Shown: positions 47,560 through 58,774, counted from the stretch's first letter. The stretch: DNA of 64,000 nt from Calonectria ilicicola (GCA_020809705.1 CP085832.1:2170001-2234000); one strand, 5' to 3'. Notes: generated by a model not told the origin, from the letters alone. Numbers and translations are program-made.

Positions 47560-49246
47560 AGGGTAGTGCGCTAATTGACGGGCGTGCCCCTACGGACTTC
47601 TTTTTTCCCCTCTGGCGTGGGTGAGCGGGTGGGGGGCCGACGGGCGCGCGATATCGTCCCCGGGGCCAGGTCCTTGTCCCGTCCACTTCCCTGTCTTGCG
47701 CTGTGCCTCTGCTGTGCGTGCCGTCGTCACTGTCCCTTGCGCGCCGAGTTACTGTGTGCTGGGCGTGGTGGTGAGCGTGAGAGGTCGCTTTGTCCGCTTT
47801 TCCAACCCAGAGTCACCCCCCCTCGTTCCGCGCTCCTCGTGCCAGCCAACGACGTTTCTTCTTTTCCTTCTTTTCCTTCCCCTTCCTTCCATTCTTTTAC
47901 CTCTTCCAATCCCCGTTGGTGCGTTGCCAACCTTACCCATTTCCCCATACTTTGTCCCCCCGTATCTCGCTTCCCAATCCGCCTTACCCGCCTTACGCAT
48001 ACCTGCGAATTACATTGCATTGACAGGGGAAAAAACCACCTACCGATAAATTTACATACTCCTTGCGTCCTGTGCCCGCCTGCCTGCCTGCCCAGCGCAG
48101 TTAGCCCTCGTCCGCCTGCTGCAATAGCCTGGTTCGGGGTTCCAGGCCTGCCTGTTCAGCGTATACGACATACTCTTGTCTCTCCTCGGGTCGACTCACT
48201 CACTCACCCAACTCACTCACTTACTCCTGTCTCTCGCCTCTTGCCTCTGTCTCGCAGGCTCCATCTTTTCTGTGTCTGCTTGGCACTCCGTCCCATTTAC
48301 AATTTACCTTACGGATACGCTCAGCATCCTCCCCCCGGTCTCGCGCCACCGTCTGGCACCCACCCACCCAGCGTATCTTGCCTGCTCGTGCTCCCGTCGC
48401 TTTCCGGGCTCTCTTCTCCCCGCCCGTTCCCGCTTCTCAGTGTGCACGCCGACCAGCATCAACTTCCCCCCCGATTCTCGCATCCGCCTCACCTCCTGCC
48501 AGCTCCAACGCCGCCGTCGAGCACCGTTCTCGACCTGTCGCCATCGCCGTCGTGTCTAGCTTCGACCCATCGTGTCCCGCGGTTGTCGCATACTCGATTC
48601 GGCCGCCCGCATCACGCGCCGCTAACACCTGCGACCGTTTTTTCGACTCGCCCGCCTTCTAGAAGCTCGAACTGTGAGCCCCCTATGCGAGGCTGATCGC
48701 AGAACCACCCAGCCAGGGTGCCCACCTATCCTGTCGTCCGTTCTTACATACACATACTACGCCGCCGCTACCACTCGACTGCCCCATCTCTGCTTTGGCC
48801 GATCCCTTTCGCATCCTGCTTTCTCTACCGCGCAGCTTTATTTGTCCAGTCAGCCCGATCGTCCCTTTTGGCATTTTACCTTTCGTACATGGAGACGAGG
48901 TAGGTTCCCTGCTCCGCATTGCATCACACCCGACCTTCGTCTCCACCACTGCACCCGCCTGCGCATCCGCGTCTGCGCCGGCTTTCGCACCCTCCCGCTG
49001 CTGCTGCTCGATGCTCGATCTCGTCGCATCACCAGCTTCAATCTTCTGTTCTGTGTCGCGACCCTCCTCACTTGCCGGGTCATCGTGGTCGCGCATTAGC
49101 CGCCGCAGCCCGCGTCCTTAGCCCCACCACTGCTTGATCCTGCTCCGTTCTTATCCTCCGTCTCATCCCCCGTTTTCCCGCCTCCGCCCTCATCCTCCTG
49201 CTGCCGTCCCTCTCAGTTCGGCTTGGTCCTGTCCCGACTGACCACC
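47560..49246 (+). promoter_or_regulatory. Pyrimidine-rich leader/promoter of the Sfl1-like gene
   Basis: A 1.7-kb stretch that is strongly C/T-rich on the plus strand, with TCACTCAC and CCTGCCTGC units. Stop codons are rare, so a 373-codon frame (47575-48696) stays open, but it begins at TTG and has no ATG until near its end, so it is not a gene. ATG-started short frames precede the main ATG at 49247, at 48685-48696, 48889-48903 and 49011-49121 (36 sense codons). This looks like a long 5' leader, perhaps with an intron, as is common for fungal regulators. The transcription start is unknown. Confidence 0.5.
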
Positions 49247-51255
49247 ATGGCCACAGCCCACATGGCCGTCAGGACTGAGACGCTCTCGCCATTGACCCCG
49301 ACCTCGACATCCGCCGACGAGTCAATGGGTACTCGTGTCATACCAATTTCGACACCGATTATCAAGATGTCTCCTCCGTCCACCGGCGACCCGATGGAGA
49401 TTACCTCCCCGGCCCCCTCCAACCAAAATTCCGATTCCGATGCCAATGGCAAATCCAACGATACCCCAAAAGCCGCTGCTGGTAGCGACCAATCCTCCAA
49501 CTCAAACTCGAACAATGCAAGCAACAGTCTCTCGACCAATATGCCCGCGCCTCCCCCCGCAGCGGCTGCCGCTGTCCATCAGCCCAAGATTGTGCAGACG
49601 GCCTTTATTCACAAGCTTTACAAGTGAGATCTTGCCCTACCCGTAATTCTGTTTGGCATAGCTAATGTTTTTAAAAAGCATGTTGGAGGATCCAAACATT
49701 CAACACCTCATTTCATGGTCTGCAAGCGCCGAGAGCTTCGTCATGTCTCCTTCAGCCGATTTTTCTAAAGTTTTATCGTATGTTCAAACTTCAAAAAAAA
49801 ATCCCTATATAGGGTCCTCCCGTGGATATCATTCTAATATGTGTTGAAGGCAATATTTTAAGCACACCAATATCTCATCTTTTGTACGGCAACTGAACAT
49901 GTACGGCTTTCATAAGGGTTAGTCTCGCGTAAAGTGTCTCAGGTTTGGGTTGTCAAGACTGACCAGCTTCCAGAACGCGATGTATTCCACACTGGAAATC
50001 CCGATACCACTCTCTGGGAGTTTAAGCACGGCAATGGAAACTTCAAGCGAGGAGATCTCGTCGGCCTCAGAGAAATTAAGCGCCGCGCCAGTCGCCATGC
50101 GCTTGTGCATCGCGAGAGCAACTACACCAAGGTGGCAACATCCCAGCCCGGCACACCTGCAGAGCCTGTTCCTCTTCCTCCAGACAGTGCCGATGCGCGA
50201 TTAGCCAACATTGAACACTCACTCTTCGACCTCAACAGCCGACTGCAGCGAAGTGAAGAGGCTGCTCATTACATGCATGTCAAGAATCAAGCGGTTGTGG
50301 AGACAATGAACCGACTGCTTCATTTTAACCAAGAACTGTCCAGAGCCATGCTCGCTATTATTCCTGCCGACAGTCCTGTTTCGCGCGAAGGTTTGCTTCC
50401 TGGTATCTGTTCTAACGTTTGCCCCTACTAACCTGTTACCCAGTTGTGGCTATTCAAGGAGAGATGCAGAGACAGGCTGACATGGTTCGCTCTCTTGACG
50501 AACCACCAGAGCCCCCTTACGTCGGAAGGCAGCAGTATTTTGCTGGTGTTGAGAATGCACCGGTATCTCCGAGACAGCTAGCGCAAGACGATCAGCGACG
50601 CAGCAACAACCTAGCAGTTCCTGGGGCTCGTGGACAGAACTTCTACCGCCCCCCAGTGCCCTCCAACCTATCTGTCAGCACTCGGCGAGGTTACGGATCA
50701 ATCAGTGGCAGCAGCACCGCCCAGTCATCACCGATGCGCTCAGTCCCCCCGCCTCCGCCTCCTGCAGTCCCGCATCCCCTTTCTAACGTAGAACCTCCCC
50801 CCGGAAGCCTTGCTCGACGACACACAGCCGCTGACATCCGCGCACACGGCTGGCAACCAGGGCCGTCTCCCTTCTCCAATCCTCCTCCGGCACCTTCCTC
50901 CCAATGGCCATCTTCGCCAAGCCGCGTTGCCAATGAAGATCAGCGCATTCGAGATTCATTATCCTCTTACTCGCTTCAATCTGCTTCTCATGCTCATCCT
51001 CATTCTCGGCCAACGACTCCACCGCCACCACCCTTTGCCAATGGAGCAAATGGCAGCTCAGATACCTTCGGTGGCTGGTCATGGAACTCAGCTGGACGCG
51101 ACAACAAGAACCTTTCTATCAAGGATCACTCTGGACCACCCACAAGACGAGGAAGCATGGCCCACATCCTTAACCCCAGCGATACCGCCGAGCGACCAGA
51201 TGAGGAAGAAGACCCGCGGGGCGAGGACGATAGGAAACGACAGCGACTTGTATGA
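49247..51255 (+). CDS. SFL1: HSF-type DNA-binding transcription factor, Sfl1-like
   Basis: Five exons, 49247-49623, 49679-49777, 49850-49917, 49974-50390 and 50444-51255, give 590 residues. Introns are 53-72 nt. Four of the exons share the HSF DNA-binding domain (about residues 115-225): KIVQTAFIHKLYNMLEDP, then WSASAESFVMSPSADFSKVL, SFVRQLNMYGFHK, ERDVFHTGNPDTTLWEF and the typical Sfl1-branch GNFKRGDLVGLREIKRRAS. A coiled-coil region follows (about 255-330), then a long Pro/Ser-rich tail with poly-Pro runs and an acidic end. Sfl1 homologues repress or activate cell-surface, flocculation and stress genes. The WEFKHGNGNFKR pattern points to Sfl1 rather than Hsf1. The fourth exon start (49974) was chosen because the CTTCCAG acceptor preserves the frame. 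Confidence 0.9.
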
Positions 51256-52060
51256 TTGAAGAATCTGACGAGCTGCGTTCCCTCAAACAACTCTTTACAG
51301 CTTACTGCAACATAACCATGACCAAACATGACAGGGTGTTGACTGTCATGGCGACATTCCAAAGGTCTAACTGGCCGGAGGGATCTATATCTTGGTCGCA
51401 CATCTAATTAAGCACTCGGCTCGATTTACGAATGCTTTGCATCTAGGCTCTAGCCTAACCATTTGATTTGCCATATACTGGATTATACAGATGAATTTCT
51501 TTTTGTTTGGCATGGAGATATTCTCGGGACGTGCAACATGGCTTTTGGCGCATGGAAAAGTTTCTTGCCCCGTGCCCAGTGCACGACGAGTTTGGAGTAC
51601 GGCATCGGATGGCTAGAGTTTGGGAAGGGAGGCTCTCTGTTTAGCGGCACAGATGGTATTGTAGCGGCTCATGGGATAGGTTGTGTTTTGTCTACCCGGC
51701 TTGCAACCGCTATATGGGCTTTGCCGCGGAGCACTGATTATTTATACGCCCTGGAATTTTATTTTGTTTTCGGCGGTGAGGAGTCTGGCCTTTGGGAGAA
51801 GAGGCCGCGAGCGTCGGGGCTGATGTATCATTTGGACCCATGATGACTACGTGTATTTGTTGAATGCTTGAGCCTCTGAGAAACACGAAGAGGCGGCGAG
51901 GAGATATGAATTGACCTCGCCAAAGGGGCAGAGCTATTTACTCTTGTGAAGAAGAATGTACTACTACTATACTACTACAACTACTGAAGTGTTTTTGACG
52001 TGTCGTACTGTGATGTTCATGTCTTTTTGGTTTGGTATTATTAGCTGTTGCAAGTTCAAA
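51256..52060. other. Intergenic between convergent SFL1-like and charged-protein genes
   Basis: About 0.8 kb. A frame of 126 codons (51463-51843 plus) has no recognisable domain and starts shortly after the Sfl1 stop, so I read it as 3' untranslated sequence. An ACTACT-type run lies at 51960-51987. Confidence 0.55.
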
Positions 52061-52729
52061 CTAGCCTTGCGTGTTTGCGCTCTTTGGCTTCTTCTTGTTC
52101 TTCTTCTTTCGCTTTTTTCTGGTGCCATCGTCAACCTGTTTTACTTGTGCATCATCCTTCTTGTCGTCCGAATTGTTCATCGCCGGGGTGTCGTTCTCGT
52201 CACCATCCGCATCACCCATGTCCACATCTGCACTCTTGTCGACAGAGCCATCATCCCCAGCCGTAGCCTTGCTTTCGCCTCCCTCTTTCCGCTCCTCTAC
52301 ATCCCCCTTCTCCTCTTCTTGCTGCTCCGCTCTCTCCCTTCTTGGCCTCTTCCTCTTGCCCAGCGCGCTGCGCCCCACCTCATCCTCGCTCTCGCTCTCG
52401 TCTTTCTTGCGCCGGCGCTGCTCCTCGGCGCGCCGGCCGGCTTTGCTGCCGCGCAGCAGCATCCGATCCTCGCGCGAGTTGCCCGGCTTTCCCGCGTCCT
52501 TGGCCTCGGGGACGTAGCCCACGCCCTCGTTGGGGCGCGACCCGCGCAGGAAATCATCGTCGTTGTCGTCGCCGGGCGCGCGCCGCCGCTGCTGCTTGCT
52601 AGGGTCCGGGCGCGTGAGCTTCATACTCTTCAGGACCGAGGACTGCGAGGCGAGGAGCATGGATATGCGGTTTGACAGGACCGCGCGGTTGGCCGCGAGC
52701 GGGAGGGGCGGTGTTGGATCCGGCGGCAT
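52061..52729 (-). CDS. Charged, low-complexity conserved fungal protein of unknown function
   Basis: A single-exon gene of 222 residues, starting at ATG 52729 and ending at TAG 52061. The N-terminal 45 residues (PLAANRAVLSNRISMLLASQSS) look like a short helical, conserved module. This is followed by KLTRPDPSKQQRRR and a GVGYVPEAKD segment, then an acidic and basic tail ending in KKRKKKNKKKPKS, a probable nuclear or nucleolar signal. It may belong to the fungal DUF3245 family, from memory and not tested. No catalytic motif is seen. Codon use is GC-rich and typical of the neighbours, and the open frame is much longer than expected by chance with an ATG start, so it is probably real. Confidence 0.7.
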   Translation of the reverse strand: MPPDPTPPLPLAANRAVLSNRISMLLASQSSVLKSMKLTRPDPSKQQRRRAPGDDNDDDFLRGSRPNEGVGYVPEAKDAGKPGNSREDRMLLRGSKAGRRAEEQRRRKKDESESEDEVGRSALGKRKRPRRERAEQQEEEKGDVEERKEGGESKATAGDDGSVDKSADVDMGDADGDENDTPAMNNSDDKKDDAQVKQVDDGTRKKRKKKNKKKPKSANTQG

Positions 52730-53362
52730 CGTGAAGGCTGACGAGTTCTTGGTTGAATTTTTTTTTTCCCGAGTGGAGAGAATTGATTCGGTTTGTCCAG
52801 GCTCAAAACCGCCTTTTCATGGGTATTTGAGAGCGTAAACGTGAATTGAGTTATTTGGGTTTGTGAAAAGGGAACTAGAGACGCTGTGGGTGGGTGTAGA
52901 ACTCAAAATGAATGTTCAAGTTGGCGATATCGGCTTTTGGTGGTGATGTTTCTGTCGCAGTACAAAATATCACATGTAAGCTTGCTACAATGGCCTGTCT
53001 ATCTTATCAAATCTGGGGTAAGGAAAAGCCAGCCGAAGATTTAGCGGGTCAATCCATGCATGAGGTCAAATCTGGGTTACCAACACGTTGCACTGCATCT
53101 ACACGTTGCATCTTGGGCCTTGTTTAAAAGAAGAGTATCCAAATGCTGGTTGCTACAAACCAGGGATACATTAGTATTAAAAATCAAAGGTCTACCCAGC
53201 GGGTTATCCTGTACTATGCTATATGCTTGCTGTCATAAATCGTTACATGCTATGCCGCCCACCCAATGCTGTGCTCTGTTTTGCGATGCCAGCTGTTGTT
53301 CTCCCTGTCCCTTATTCATCATTTGTAAAGTCTAAAATATATATATACGGTGAATTAATAAA
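52730..53362. other. Intergenic, promoter of charged-protein gene and DLT1 3' side
   Basis: About 0.6 kb; frames at 52912-53127, 53060-53335 and 53223-53504 have no domains and the last overlaps the DLT1 coding region on the other strand. No gene is supportable. Confidence 0.55.
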
Positions 53363-54652
53363 TCAGCTGCCAGACGTATCCCTTAAGCTGAGAATATATG
53401 GTAGGTCTGTCGAATCGTATCGTGTCGCCAACCGGATGACAGACCCTGAACTGCCAGAGGCCTTGGACCTCAAGCTTGCTGTGGATGGTTGGCTGACAGG
53501 ATAATGTCGACGAGTACTTTGGGCGAGGCTATTGGCGCTTCGCTTTCGCGAGAGAGCTCCTGAAATCCCGCTCCGCAGGCTGTTCGGCGCAGTGGCGTAT
53601 ATGTTCCATGTCATTGTTGATGGTTGACGCCTGGCTCGTCGAGTCGAGCTACTAATGCTGCCGCTGTCGGAGCGGTAAATTATGCTACCAGTTGTATCGG
53701 GGTTCAAATCCGGTCCATCGGCATAGTCAGCGTTGCTGGACGGAGAGGTCGTTTCCTCGTATTCCTCGTCCAGAACATCGGGGTTGATAGGTTCCATAGC
53801 TCGCAAGATGTCGGCAAATAGGTGCATAAGCTCTTTAAACCTAGCATTAGAAATAGGTTTGGTGGAGAATCGGGCGTGTTCGTAGTGAGACAGGAATTTG
53901 GTTGTTGTGGCATCCATTTCAAGGACGCCCAGGCTGGCAAGGTGCACAACGTAATCGCGGAGGGTCATGTTTGCCGTTCGCTGCAGCAGCTCCACAGCTT
54001 CGCGATCCAGAATAGGAGGGTCGACATCGGATGTTGGGTCGGGAGGGGCCAAGGTCAAGGCCTTGCCCTCGATGAGATTCGGCAGCTCGGAGAGGACAGT
54101 CGTGTACTGCAGGTTCGGCAGGTCTGGAGCCGCTGGGGACGACCAGCCGTAATGTTCAATGCTGCCCCACACGGCAGGCCGACGGGAAAGGTTGACCACG
54201 AGTTCCTCAGCCGCCATTCCAGTGTCCCCCACGCTTTGTTTCGACCGGCAGCGGATCGAGTCCTCCTGATCCACCATATCGTGGGCGTCGAGTCTCGGGC
54301 GAGAGCTGTATGCTATGCTGGCGCTCACACCGAGGCCATAGTTGATCATCTTGTGAACGGCGGAGCGTACATCGCCTTTTTCGATGGGCACCCATCCCTT
54401 GGGGATGGAGCCTAGTTCGGTCTTGTTGATGTAGAGTCGGGTAAAGTAAATGAAGGCGACGGTCAGGATTGTGGCGGTGTATATGGCAGCAATGATCCAG
54501 ATATTGTAGATTTGGTGATTGACGAGAGAGCGGCGGATGCAGTCGCCGGGGGTCGAGATGAGGAGGCCGAGAAGTATAACATAGAGGAGGAGGTAGAATG
54601 TCCGGTATATGATGGAGAAGACGAGGCGCCGGTGAGACATTGGGGACGCCAT
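53363..54652 (-). CDS. DLT1: Dlt1-like membrane protein (defect at low temperature 1)
   Basis: A single-exon gene of 429 residues. The start at 54652 (MASPMSHRRLVF) is preferred over longer upstream non-ATG openings. Two transmembrane segments lie near the N-terminus, about residues 10-32 (LVFSIIYRTFYLLLYVILLG) and about 49-70 (YNIWIIAAIYTATILTVAFI), followed by a long soluble part with INKTELGSIPKGWVPIEKGDV and MTLRDYVVHLASLGVL. This layout matches fungal Dlt1 proteins, named for a cold-sensitive yeast phenotype; molecular function is not known. The C-terminal third is Ser/Arg-rich and probably disordered. Confidence 0.8.
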   Translation of the reverse strand: MASPMSHRRLVFSIIYRTFYLLLYVILLGLLISTPGDCIRRSLVNHQIYNIWIIAAIYTATILTVAFIYFTRLYINKTELGSIPKGWVPIEKGDVRSAVHKMINYGLGVSASIAYSSRPRLDAHDMVDQEDSIRCRSKQSVGDTGMAAEELVVNLSRRPAVWGSIEHYGWSSPAAPDLPNLQYTTVLSELPNLIEGKALTLAPPDPTSDVDPPILDREAVELLQRTANMTLRDYVVHLASLGVLEMDATTTKFLSHYEHARFSTKPISNARFKELMHLFADILRAMEPINPDVLDEEYEETTSPSSNADYADGPDLNPDTTGSIIYRSDSGSISSSTRRARRQPSTMTWNIYATAPNSLRSGISGALSRKRSANSLAQSTRRHYPVSQPSTASLRSKASGSSGSVIRLATRYDSTDLPYILSLRDTSGS

Positions 54653-55480
54653 GTTTGGAGAATGAGGCCCTCGAGGGCTAAGGATGTAGATGAGATGTTG
54701 CTCAGGACGGCATGTAAGGCGGACAAGAAAAGTCCATGGAAGAAAAACAATAACATATAGAAGGCATGGCTGAGGCGATGGCGTTAAGCTGGAGGCTGGC
54801 GTTGCGGCATGGGGACATACGAGTCCTTGTGCTGCGCGCCGCGAACCTTGGACGAAGGAGGTTGGTGCGGACGAGGTGCCACTTAAGCGTCGGCTTCTAC
54901 CCCGGTCGCAAAAAAACGCGGCCAAGTGGGAACACTGTGTATCTACACAGTGCATATTTGCGAAACCACACGCGCATCTCATAGCGGACAGATGGGCATG
55001 GGTAAGTAATTCACCTCATTATTCAACTCTTGGTCAATCACTCAATCAAAAGGGGATGAATACCTCACATCTCCCACAAATAGCCAATAAGATATAGAAC
55101 CACTATTAACATTGACATTACATCAACCCAAAGGGAGCCACTGGCCAATTGGTCATCCCTCACCTTCAGCCTCCCTAGTCTCCAGTTTATCATCATTTCA
55201 GCTTGCTAAAAATTGCTCTCTGGCATGCATCAATGAAACGAACCATTCTCCTTCAGCAAACCTCGTCTACTTTTTGGCTACGGGTTTCCCATCACTTTTC
55301 ACTCTCTGTTGTTCCGTTGCTTGAAATTAATTGCATTTATACTCAAAATCACAGGCCACCATCATTGGCAGCTTTTCGTCTAATAATGTGTTGTTGATGT
55401 TACACATGGTATCATGATACATTCATTTGTCACGAGCTTGCCAAATCCAAGACATTCTCGTCACCCATCCGCCACCGCCA
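54653..55480. other. Intergenic upstream of DLT1 and downstream of NDC1
   Basis: About 0.8 kb with no supportable gene. It should hold the DLT1 promoter and the NDC1 3' end. Sequence is AT-rich from about 55000 to 55430. Confidence 0.6.
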
Positions 55481-57466
55481 CTATCGAACCTGTTCCATTT
55501 CTGCCTTCTTGGTCTTCTCCTCGGGTATCGCCGCCGCCTCCTTGGCATGTCTAATATCAGCCAGCGTCAACTTGAGGTCACGGCTGTAAGGCTCAAACTT
55601 GGTCACCACCTGATCCAGACCAGTTCGCAGGGCGTACAACACCTCATCAACCTCAGGGCTCTCTCGGTTGCGCTTGACGTCCGTCCAGTGAATAGGGAAC
55701 GAGAGTCTAAACTCTTCAAGCTTCTTGATGATCGAGGTCAGCGTCTTGACAATACTGGGCACGTCTCGGTGCACGTTGCCAAACTGATCCTCTACCAAGC
55801 TGTGAACTGATAGCTGGCACAGAACATGGATTGCGTTGATCAGGAGGGTTGGTTCAGCATATGGAGCGCCCAGCACAGCAGAAGCAAACTGAGCCCGAAA
55901 GTCCTGCTGAAGCAGACCAGCGATAACGTCCACTTGCATAAGACGGATAGTCCACTGCTCAAATTGGCTCTTCAGGTGCTCGGGGGAAACCATCTCTTGC
56001 TGCTCCTTGCTGAGAACTCGATCCTTGGCCTCCTTGAATGTCTTCTTGGCCAACGGGCTAAGCTTCGAAGCGGGGGAAGAGCCTGGAGACCGGGCAACCT
56101 GGCTCAATCGCTTCTCGACCTCTCCTCTCACTGTCCTCGAACTAGGCTTGTTGTTGAAGATGGGATCCTCTCGGAGAGGTGCAGACACACGTTGCTTAGG
56201 TTCGGTTACAGGCTCAGCAGGAGGGGCAGCAGGAGGCTTTCCGTAGTTATCAATTCGACCCTCAACGGCCTGGATGACCTCCATGCAGATGGCATAAACC
56301 TGTGCCCACATGCGACCATCCGCGCGGTCGATATCCTCGTAGATGGCCTGTCGGCGAGTAGGGAAGTCTTTGGCAATATATGCCAGCTCCCACATGGCGA
56401 AAGACTAACAACAGTTAGCAATATCCAATAGCCAGGGAAAATATCCAACAAACCTTGATAGAGAGCTTCTTGCTCTTGAGACCGTTCAGGATGCTACCGT
56501 TGGAGTCCTTGGACTCCGAGGTAAGGGGGTTGCCATTCTTGAGTGGCTCCTTGACCATGAAAGTGGAAAAGGCAAAGTTACCAGTGTTCCACAGGAAATG
56601 GATAATGGCACCGGCTTGAAGGCAGCGGAAGAGAAGGTACAGATCAATCGGCCAGTGAGGAGGAAGCATGTTGGTCTTGGGCAAGTTGTAGAATGGTCGC
56701 AAGAACATCAACCCCCAGCTCCAGGCAACAGATCGCAGCACAGTATAGTAAAGAACAAAAGACAGCGGAAGAGCTGTCACCGCAGCAGTTGCAGAGGCAA
56801 CGCCGATGGTAGGAAGCGCTTGGAAGACAACCTTCAAAGAATCGCCAGAGCCAGCTGCTTTGCTACCATCCTTGTTCTTTGACAATCCCAACACAAGGCG
56901 GTCGACATCTTTTCTGTAATGCGTAAATGTCTGCGCAATCGCACACGTTCCCATGTAGGCCATGAGGAAGAGAGGTCGTTCGTTCAGGCGCGCGCGATCA
57001 CCACTGAAGTAGGTGATCCACTTCAAATTCGTAGAATCGGCAACAGACCACAAATAAACGTGGCAGAAGAACAGGCTCGAGAAACCGTACCAGAAGAACG
57101 TCTCGTACGTCTGGAGCTTCACAATGGCGGCGCGCAGCGTCTCCAGACCGGAACCGGTGGTCCTGAGGCCGACATGGTAGTTGGCAATTCGAAGGACGAG
57201 AATCGCAAGACCGCAGGTGAAGATGAAAGCCGTTCGCACGCCGACAGGACCAAGGGGAAACCAAGACCAAAGGTCTGCCAAGCTACATCAGTATTGTCGC
57301 AATAAACACAAAGGGCACGGTACTCACACGAGCTCCAGCTGTCAAGAAGGATGGCGACCAAATACGACACTGCCAGCAGCACAGTCGCAGTAGATGTGAA
57401 GCGCCTATGCAAGGCGGGCTGGAGGAAGTCCTTGTAAGGAGCCTTTCTTACTGTGGTGACTGCCAT
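55481..57466 (-). CDS. NDC1: Transmembrane nucleoporin Ndc1
   Basis: Three exons, 57466-57328, 57274-56454 and 56404-55481, give 627 residues; introns are 53 and 49 nt. The first junction gives SWSSYLWSWFPLGPVG and the second KKLSIKSFAMWELAYIAKDF. The N-terminal half has about six hydrophobic segments (STATVLLAVSYLVAILLDSW, TAFIFTCGLAILVLRIANY and others up to about residue 300) and the family pattern FHYR/HYRKDVDRLVLGL, PFYNLPKTNMLPP and LWNTGNFAFSTFM. The C-terminal half is soluble. Ndc1 anchors the nuclear pore and the spindle pole body in the nuclear envelope. Start ATG 57466 gives MAVTTVRKAPYKDFLQPALHRRF, the expected N-terminus. It is divergent from PEP12. Confidence 0.93.
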
Positions 57467-57922
57467 GTCCGCAAGGCATCGCCGTCGGGGTTCGTTGGAT
57501 GAGGTGGAGGATGGACGGATCAAGTCCAGGTATGTCGAGCACTAAGAGAAAGCCCATGTAAATAAAAATCTCCAGGCCAGCAACGAACATCAACGCGCTA
57601 AGCTCAGGGCCCAATACAGGCTGCTATTATCGTTATCTTCACGTGATGATATGAGATAGCGCGCATGCTGCGAAGGGATGGACAGGGGTTCCAGGTCCCA
57701 CCAATCGCTGGTTGGCCCGTCATGGACCTGCCCAATTACGTATGTCTCAGGACGAGCCTTGATAACCTCAGCCACCCTCGGCAAGGCAACAGGTGACTTG
57801 ACTGTAGACTAAAACACCTCCCAGACGAACGTCGTCATCGCCATCGCCACAAGGCACCCGTACTCTCCATCGCCCAGAAACGTCCAATCGTCGCTCTCTC
57901 GAGATTTGCAATTCGCTTCGCC
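57467..57922. promoter_or_regulatory. Shared divergent promoter of NDC1 and PEP12
   Basis: 456 nt separate the two start codons, so both promoters and leaders must fit here. No TATA box is evident. Small frames in it are not supported. Confidence 0.6.
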
Positions 57923-58774
57923 ATGTCATTCGACCAGCTCTCCAACTTGGAGTCCGGGCGCCGCGGGGGATACACCGACGACCCAGCCTTCCAAGAATTG
58001 CAGTATGGCCTCAAGAGCAAACTGCAGGCCCTGCTAAGCAGCAACCGCAAGCTTGCCAATGATGTCAACGTTCTAGGCACCAAGAAGGACACCCCGCGCT
58101 TGCGCGAGCGGGTGCACAACAGTATGGAAAAGACACGCGAGATGTGCAGGGAGATTGGCGAGGGAGTAAAAAGTCTCCAGACATGGGACGACCTTACGGT
58201 ACGCTAGGAACGCATCGCATCTCTTGTCGCATACTAATCCCCTCTTCAGAAGCAGCAAAAGTACGAGCAGACCAAGATCTCAAGCGACTTCCAGGCCGCC
58301 CTCCAAGAATTCCAAGGCCTCCAGCGACGAGCCCTCGAGAAGGAGCGAGCCTCCGTCAACGCCGCCCGCGCCGCCCAAGATTCCGAGACGCAAGATGGTG
58401 CGCAGTCCGGTGCCCCTCTGGAACAACTCCAACAGCGACAAGAGCAGATGCCACAGTTGATAGCTCAGGATGAGGTCGACTTCCAGGAGGCTCTTATCAT
58501 TGAGCGTGAGGAGGAAATCCGCAACATCGAGCAGGGTGTTGGTGACTTGAACGTGCTATTCCGACAAGTAGCTCAGATCGTCAACGAGCAGGGAGAATCA
58601 CTCGACTCGATTGCGGATAATGTACAAAACATTCGCGACGACACGAGACAAGCCGAAATTGAGAACCGACAAGCTGCGCGATATCAAAAGGCCGCCCGTA
58701 ACAAGAGCTGCTGCCTGCTATTGATCCTGGCAGTTATCCTTACTATTGTTATTCTTGCGATTGTTCTCGACTAG
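57923..58774 (+). CDS. PEP12: Endosomal t-SNARE Pep12 (Qa-SNARE, syntaxin family)
   Basis: Two exons, 57923-58198 and 58250-58774, give 266 residues; the 51-nt intron has a tactaat branch and TTCAG acceptor. An N-terminal three-helix region (about 15-150; ELQYGLKSKLQALLSSNRKLANDVN) is followed by a Qa SNARE motif (about 178-235) with IIEREEEIRNIEQGVGDLNV, the zero-layer Gln near 206 in VNEQGESLDSIADNV, and a C-terminal anchor (about 244-265) preceded by two Cys residues (246-247). This is the Pep12/syntaxin-7 class that marks late endosomes and partners with Vti1, Syn8 and Tlg1-type SNAREs. The Cys pair could be palmitoylated (inference). Confidence 0.93.

Noticed and set aside
47575..48696. 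A 373-codon open frame on the plus strand upstream of the Sfl1-like gene
   Set aside because: It begins at TTG, has no ATG until near its end, and lies in C/T-rich sequence where stop codons are rare; overlapping frames are also open. The composition is mostly Pro/Ser/Leu/Arg with no domain.
51463..51843. A 126-codon frame after the Sfl1-like gene
   Set aside because: No domain, located in the expected 3' untranslated region. A small lineage-specific gene cannot be fully excluded.
53707..53722. A B-box-like GGTTCAAATCC on the plus strand
   Set aside because: It lies inside the DLT1 coding sequence (opposite strand) and has no matching A-box or cloverleaf.
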